Source: Sambucus nigra
Lineage: Eukaryota > Streptophyta > Magnoliopsida > Dipsacales > Adoxaceae
Direction of reading: 5' to 3'
Length of the DNA stretch: 64,000 nucleotides
Assembly: GCA_949130495.1 (NCBI GenBank)
Contig: OX422219.1
Location: forward strand, 269,189,111 to 269,253,110
The translations under genes and the position numbers were made by a program. This document shows, one piece after another, positions 59,047-64,000 of this stretch. The notes under the pieces were generated by a model. The model was not told where the DNA came from, made no database searches, and saw only the letters and a list, made by a program, of their open reading frames with translations. Position 1 is the stretch's first letter; each line of letters starts with the position of its first letter.

Positions 59047-62045
59047 TGTAATACCCCGTATTTTTATGCTATATTAATTTGGGGATTTATTAAATTTAAT
59101 GTGAGTTAATTATTTAATAAAAAAATCCAGAAATTAATTATGTTATAATTATTAACGTGACGAGAGTTAGTAATTATGGGAAATTTGTTGAATATTACTA
59201 ATGATCAAAGTAATATATGATATTGATTATATTGAATGTCACGAGTGAATAAAATGATAATTTTGGAAATTTGGATCGGGACGCACCCGTGTCGCGTCGG
59301 GACTAAATTTTGATAAATAAAAAGTGAATATTTTATAAGTTGCCCGTATGGTCGTTTTGAGTGCGCCAATACGTCCGAAAGGGTCGAGATAGTCAGAAAA
59401 GTGTACCCGGGGGTGTAGTTTGGGTCTCGGGGCGTTTTTAGGCCTAATTAGTAACCCGGGAGGGCATTTTAGTCATTTTACATTTATGGGTAATTAAACC
59501 CACGAAAATTAGAGGGACTATATCTGATATTGAGGTTGTCACCTAGGGTTAGAATTCCCAAAACCTAGAACGTCCATTGAAGAAGAGAGGAGAGAGCTCT
59601 CAAGCAATTTCAAGGCCCAAAACTCAACGGTTTGCACCGCCACCACCACCAACGCGTAGATCGCGCAACGGGCTACGCAACCACACCAAAAACGTCTACA
59701 AATCAGAACGTCGAAAATCCCAGGCAAGTGTTTATCTTGCTTATTTCGTTAATGCATCTTTCATATTAGTTTAGGAGTAATTAGGTTGAGTTTTAATGGA
59801 AGAAAACCCAATTTGTGATAGGAAAATCCATGTAGTATTGGTTTATATGATGATTCTGGAAACCCTTGCCATGTAGAGGAAATTAACCACGAAATTTTGA
59901 TGATTATAAGAAGGAAATTCTGGAGAAAATTTGTTAGAAACCTGTTAAGAAAATTTTAGGGTTCTTGATAATTAGATGAAATTTTGGGTTGATAATCCAT
60001 GTTTAAATGATAGAAATGTACATGCCTTATGTTAGAAACATCTGGTATATTGTTATAATGTTAGTGTCAGAATTTTTGGGACGTTTGGGTTTGGAAAATA
60101 TGGATTTGGATGAAGAAAAGTGGTAGAACCCGTAACTGTAATTCTGCAGAAATCGAAATACCTGCTTGATCGATCGATCGAAGGTTCGATCGATCGAGCC
60201 CCAGACCTCGATCGATCGACCCCTACTGGCAGACTCCTATTTCCCTTTTTAAATGAATTAAATTCAATTTATTGTGAGATAATTCTTGGGCGTCCTTAAT
60301 AAAATATTTTGGGAGATAGGGAAGACCAGTAGGACTTGTGAATAAATTTTGGGACCCTTGATGACGGGCTAAGATTGTATTTTGGGATAATTACATAAGG
60401 GTCGGTGAATTTATGATTTAAAGAGAGAGACACGTAAGAGAGTTACTTTGGGAAAAATGTGTATACCTATTGAATTTTATAATTTAGAGAATAAAGCCAT
60501 GAGAGTTGTGTGGTACGTTGGAATAATACCGAATCCAGGTTAGAAACGAACCGTTATAAGTGTTAACTAAAATATGATAATATGGATAAAAGTCGTAATT
60601 ATGGGATTTGAGAATATACCCAATATGGATATGGTAATATTAGTATAGTTATATGATTGTGTATGCATAAGATATATATGTGTGAAAATCATGCCCACGC
60701 TACTTGCTATCCCTGAGGTTACCGCGCTGGGACAGTCTTATCTCGATGGGACCTTTATGGGGGATATTGACTTGTACCTTAGAAGATAGATGTCCTTGGT
60801 ACATGCTGTCGACGTGATAGTTCAGACGGTCCTAAGAGACGCAAGCATGTGCCATCCTCTTAGAGACTTGGAATCTATTCTTCGCCTCAATTTTGTTTGT
60901 GTATGTGTTAATACAATTCGAGAGTGATTCCTATTGTATTCCCCTTAATATTAGTGATATGGGGTTTTGGATAGTAGAGTATGCCCGCACCATAGTTTAT
61001 TTGGGGTGCTGTTATAATATATATATTATACGAGTAGTTAATATATATATGAAATTCTGAAATTTGGAACTACCTACCGTGAATTGATATGTAGGATATG
61101 GTTGATGACTCAAATTGTAAATACTTGTTTTTGAGAAAGTATAATATGACACTGGAAAACTTTATTGACTAATAAAGTTAAAATGAGAACTTTGGTTATT
61201 AATTGAAATATTCTTTTCAAACAATTGTATCATTAAATTTTGAATCCTGCGAAATACCTAAGATAAGTTAAATCATTGGGGAAAGATAGCGTGTTATATG
61301 ATGAGATAAACCATTAGGAGGGTTAGTGCGATAGGAGTGCACATTAGAAGAGAGGCGAGAATTTCTCAAGAGAGTGTCGCACTAATATGTTGTTGCATTG
61401 GCCTGTATCAATTTAAATACTTGCTAAACGTATTTTAAATCAAACACACTATCGGGCTCTGAACCGTTTCTTTTTCTCTCTCTCTTGTTTATATATGTAT
61501 GTATTACAGGTGCCCAGCCACAGGGGCGTCTTGCTTAGGATCCCTTGGAAGGAACGCGCTGCAGCTTAGGTGGGAGTTGCAGGCCTCTTGATTAGACGAC
61601 TTCGTTCATTCGGATCCACTCTTAGTACTTTTATTTAGTTGGGCATGTGTAGCTCTTTCCATTATTCCGTTGTTATTGGACATTTGTATTTCAGTTATTT
61701 CCAGTATTGTTACTATGGGATTTATTCAGTTTGGATGTGTGACTTTAGATTTCGTATGTTGACATTCGATTGACGAATGTATTAAACTAATTGGATTATG
61801 TTGCAGAATTTAATGTGGTGTGATTCTTCCTTATTGAATGCTGTTAATAAAATAAATGATTTTTCTATAAATAAAATTTGGAAAGATATATATAAAAATG
61901 GTTTTGACACTTAACTTAATTATTTAGGGTGTTAAATTGGATTTTTTTTTTATCGACAGTGATGCTGAGAATGAACCAACTGTTTACCTTGATTTAATTT
62001 AATAAAGGAGTGATCGCCCGGTATTTAATTAGGCGGGGTGTCACA
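59047..62045 (+). repeat. 3' LTR of the Tekay element
   Basis: 2999 bp, same ends as the 5' LTR. Donor-like CAG|GCAAGT (59724) and acceptor ATTACAG|GTGCCC (61509) are conserved. Three CGATCGATCGA palindromes at 60168-60219 (centres about 60174, 60191, 60213); the 5' LTR has one, with the span between missing, which accounts for most of the length difference. Confidence 0.97.
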
Positions 62046-62050
62046 ATTAT

Positions 62051-62940
62051 CTCTCCATCCCCCTCTTTGACCTTTGACAGTGACCTTTCAAGCTGTCTGG
62101 AAGAATAAATGAGAAGTAGGGGGCACTATTCCACCTACTACCACTACACAAGATACGCTTGCATGGAATGCTCTCGTCAGTATTTATTGCACTCAAATAA
62201 TTTTCCCAACACTTCACATTCCTACATAACCCGACAGACCTCAAAGTTGTCAAATGCAAACTGTGACAGTCAAGTAATTCTCTCTCTAGGATTTTTCCTA
62301 TAAATGGAACGAATTTAGAAGGTGGAAGGGGATCAATCTCTGGAATCCAAAGAGATTAAATCATTGAAACAATCAGACTCACAAAAGTTTTATCATTCCA
62401 CAAGTATTTCCACTTTGTTTTATACTCATAACCCACTATTGCGAAGTTCATATTTGTATTTGGAATGGTTCCATTGTTCATACATTTTGTATATCTTGTA
62501 AGATCCCTAAAATAGAACCTATGCCCCCTTGGAGAAGTCACTCAGATACTGCTAAGGTCCTCTGTACCATTAACATAGGCCGCAAGACCTCACACTCCCT
62601 TGACCAAAGATCAAGGGGTATCTTAGACTGTACCATTCAACTACATTCTAATAAACGGGCATAATATCTTTGTACAGTGGACATAGGATCATCTCCTGAG
62701 GTATGGACCACTTTAAACCTTTATCTTACACCTGACACTTATCTCCTTTTACCTGTCTGAGGTCCAAAGGGCAGCACATGTGGCTTTAAAGTCACATACG
62801 CTTTTAGCACCCATGATATAGAGGAAACGATGTAGATATGTTGGTAATACAAACATCAGACAAGTTGATACGCTGGCGTTTAAGATATGAATTGAAACTT
62901 TTTCCTTTTCAAAAATAATTATCTATATGAAAGACATAAA
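62051..62940 (+). other. LTR-like debris, no gene
   Basis: tacagtggacataggatcat...gtatggaccactttaaac at 62675-62715 resembles the gtggacgtagg...gaaccac motif of plant LTRs in plus orientation. Ends were not found. Confidence 0.35.
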
Positions 62941-63435
62941 CTGTAAATTTTATTATTCTGTATATGTTGTCACTTCATCGCTCACATTATTATATGAAAT
63001 TTGTAATTATTATGTGTATGTTGTCACTTCACGACTCACGTCATTTTATTATTCTTTGTGTTGCAAAAAATATACTTGTTTACATATATAGACTTATTTA
63101 TTTGTATATTCACATATGACTAAATAAGTGTATAAAAAGATACAGTTACATACATTATTTTACATAGTGTTACAATAATGAAAACATATATATTATTCTT
63201 TGTGTTGTCACTTCACTGCTCATATCATTTATTTTAATTACTATCTTAAAATAGATGTATTTGTGTGTGTGTGTGTGTGTGTGTATTAGTGAATCAAATA
63301 GGTGAAAGTACATAGAATAATTTACATATAGTTACATAAATATATATGTATTTGAAAGTGGTTATATAGTAATTGTTTATGTATTTGTTTATTTTAGAAA
63401 TAAATGTTGATGTATTTGTTTATTTTACAAATAAA

Positions 63436-63502
<67 letters not shown>

Positions 63503-64000
63503 ATATATTTGTGTGTGTGTGAGTGTGTGTGTATGTGTGTGTGTGTGTGTGTTAATATATTTGTGCAATTTTTTAATGTACAATTACACTTTTTAATTTA
63601 TGCGAAGTTATAATAATGCTTTTATTTTTACACTTACTCGTATAAATGTTCATATAGTTACACTGAGAATACATATATAGTTACATTCAGTAATTTATAC
63701 ATTGTTACACTCGTAACTATATATGTAGTCATATTAATTAATATAAATATAATAACATGTGTAATGTAGATATTGTATATGGAGTTAGACTTAGTATCCG
63801 TTAGTAATGTATATTTACACTTATAATTAGATATGCAATTACATTAATTGTCATACGTGCAGTGATGTTAAGTTACACTTGTGTAAAATTCAGTTACCAT
63901 TGTCTAAAAAATATTTGAGTTAACACTTTGTGAAATAATTCAGTTACAACTCTTTATATAAAAGCAATTACTATTAAGTTTCTACATAAACAATTTTAAA
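62941..64000. repeat. TTACA-rich tract with GT/CA microsatellites
   Basis: Loose iteration of gttacaataatgaaaacatatata-like words, repeated ttgtcacttcac...ctcac blocks (about 62966, 63009, 63208), a (GT)n at 63261-63284, and a (CA)n(TG)n at 63438-63500 that is itself a large dyad, plus more (GT)n to 63551. No gene. Confidence 0.7.

Larger units (their letters stand above)
51886..62045 (+). mobile_element. Full-length Tekay (Del-like chromovirus) Ty3/gypsy element
   Basis: Both LTRs, primer site, gag remnant, protease, RT, RNase H, integrase with chromodomain remnant, and polypurine tract, in the Tekay order. A 5-bp target duplication ATTAT flanks it (51881-51885 and 62046-62050). The LTRs differ by roughly 2 percent by eye plus one indel of about 40 bp, so it is the youngest insertion with two LTRs here. 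It is not autonomous: the capsid domain is gone, the protease lacks its Asp, and pol has two frameshifts and several stops. Confidence 0.96.

Noticed and set aside
63404..63613. His/Thr- and Cys/Val-repeat frame
   Set aside because: Translation of (CA)n(TG)n; not a gene.
1..64000. Host genes, tRNA or rRNA genes, viral or bacterial insertions
   Set aside because: None recognised on either strand; every clear protein domain belongs to an LTR retrotransposon.

Overview
This is a transposon-dense stretch of a plant nuclear genome, most likely a flowering plant. Nothing in it reads as an intact host gene. The evidence is lineage-specific: Ty3/gypsy Tat and Tekay (Del-like chromovirus) retrotransposons with plant tRNA primer sites, LTRs of about 3-3.8 kb, (TA)n, (GAA)n and (CA)n arrays, and heavy C-to-T decay of reading frames. 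I cannot name the species.

Layout. 1-9427: a minus-strand Tat element (5' LTR, primer site, gag-protease, RT, RNase H, integrase, 67-bp tandem array, and an antisense spliced accessory gene); its 3' LTR lies beyond the left edge. 9428-17210: older debris, including an LTR terminus with primer site and gag remnant (12857-13396) and a second decayed Tat-type antisense gene (14252-17210). 17245-23502: a long LTR that received a solo LTR (19162-22129, TSD TGAAC). 23503-25922: probable copia-type 3' region and LTR. 25923-32010: TTACA-rich repeats, then an unrecognised coiled-coil gene split by a solo LTR (27762-31509, TSD ATATG) and cut off by another LTR (32011). 33769-42122: the 5' LTR, gag and protease of a Tekay-like element whose LTR holds a third solo LTR (34455-38243, TSD ATCAA). 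42123-48511: an unclassified retroelement block carrying an unknown acidic ORF, bounded by inverted protease remnants. 48512-51885: the 3' part of an LTR, AT-rich repeats and a small unknown pseudogene. 51886-62045: a complete-length Tekay element with both LTRs and TSD ATTAT, but defective gag, protease and pol frames. 62051-64000: LTR-like debris, TTACA-rich sequence and (CA)/(GT) arrays.

Two patterns cut across the families and are the best leads. First, at least seven LTRs that differ in sequence carry clusters of short palindromes centred on TCGA (GGTCGACC, GAATCGATTC, CGATCGATCG, CATTCGAATG). In most clusters the centres fall 20-22 bp apart or at about 42 or 63 bp, that is, on multiples of about 21 bp. 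Second, the same LTRs share a splice-donor-like AG|G(C/T)AAGT in the leader and an acceptor-like (C/T)AG|GTGYCC further on. Together these predict an intron wholly inside each LTR, with the palindrome cluster inside that intron.

All coordinates, repeat counts and identity estimates were read by eye, with no alignment or database search.
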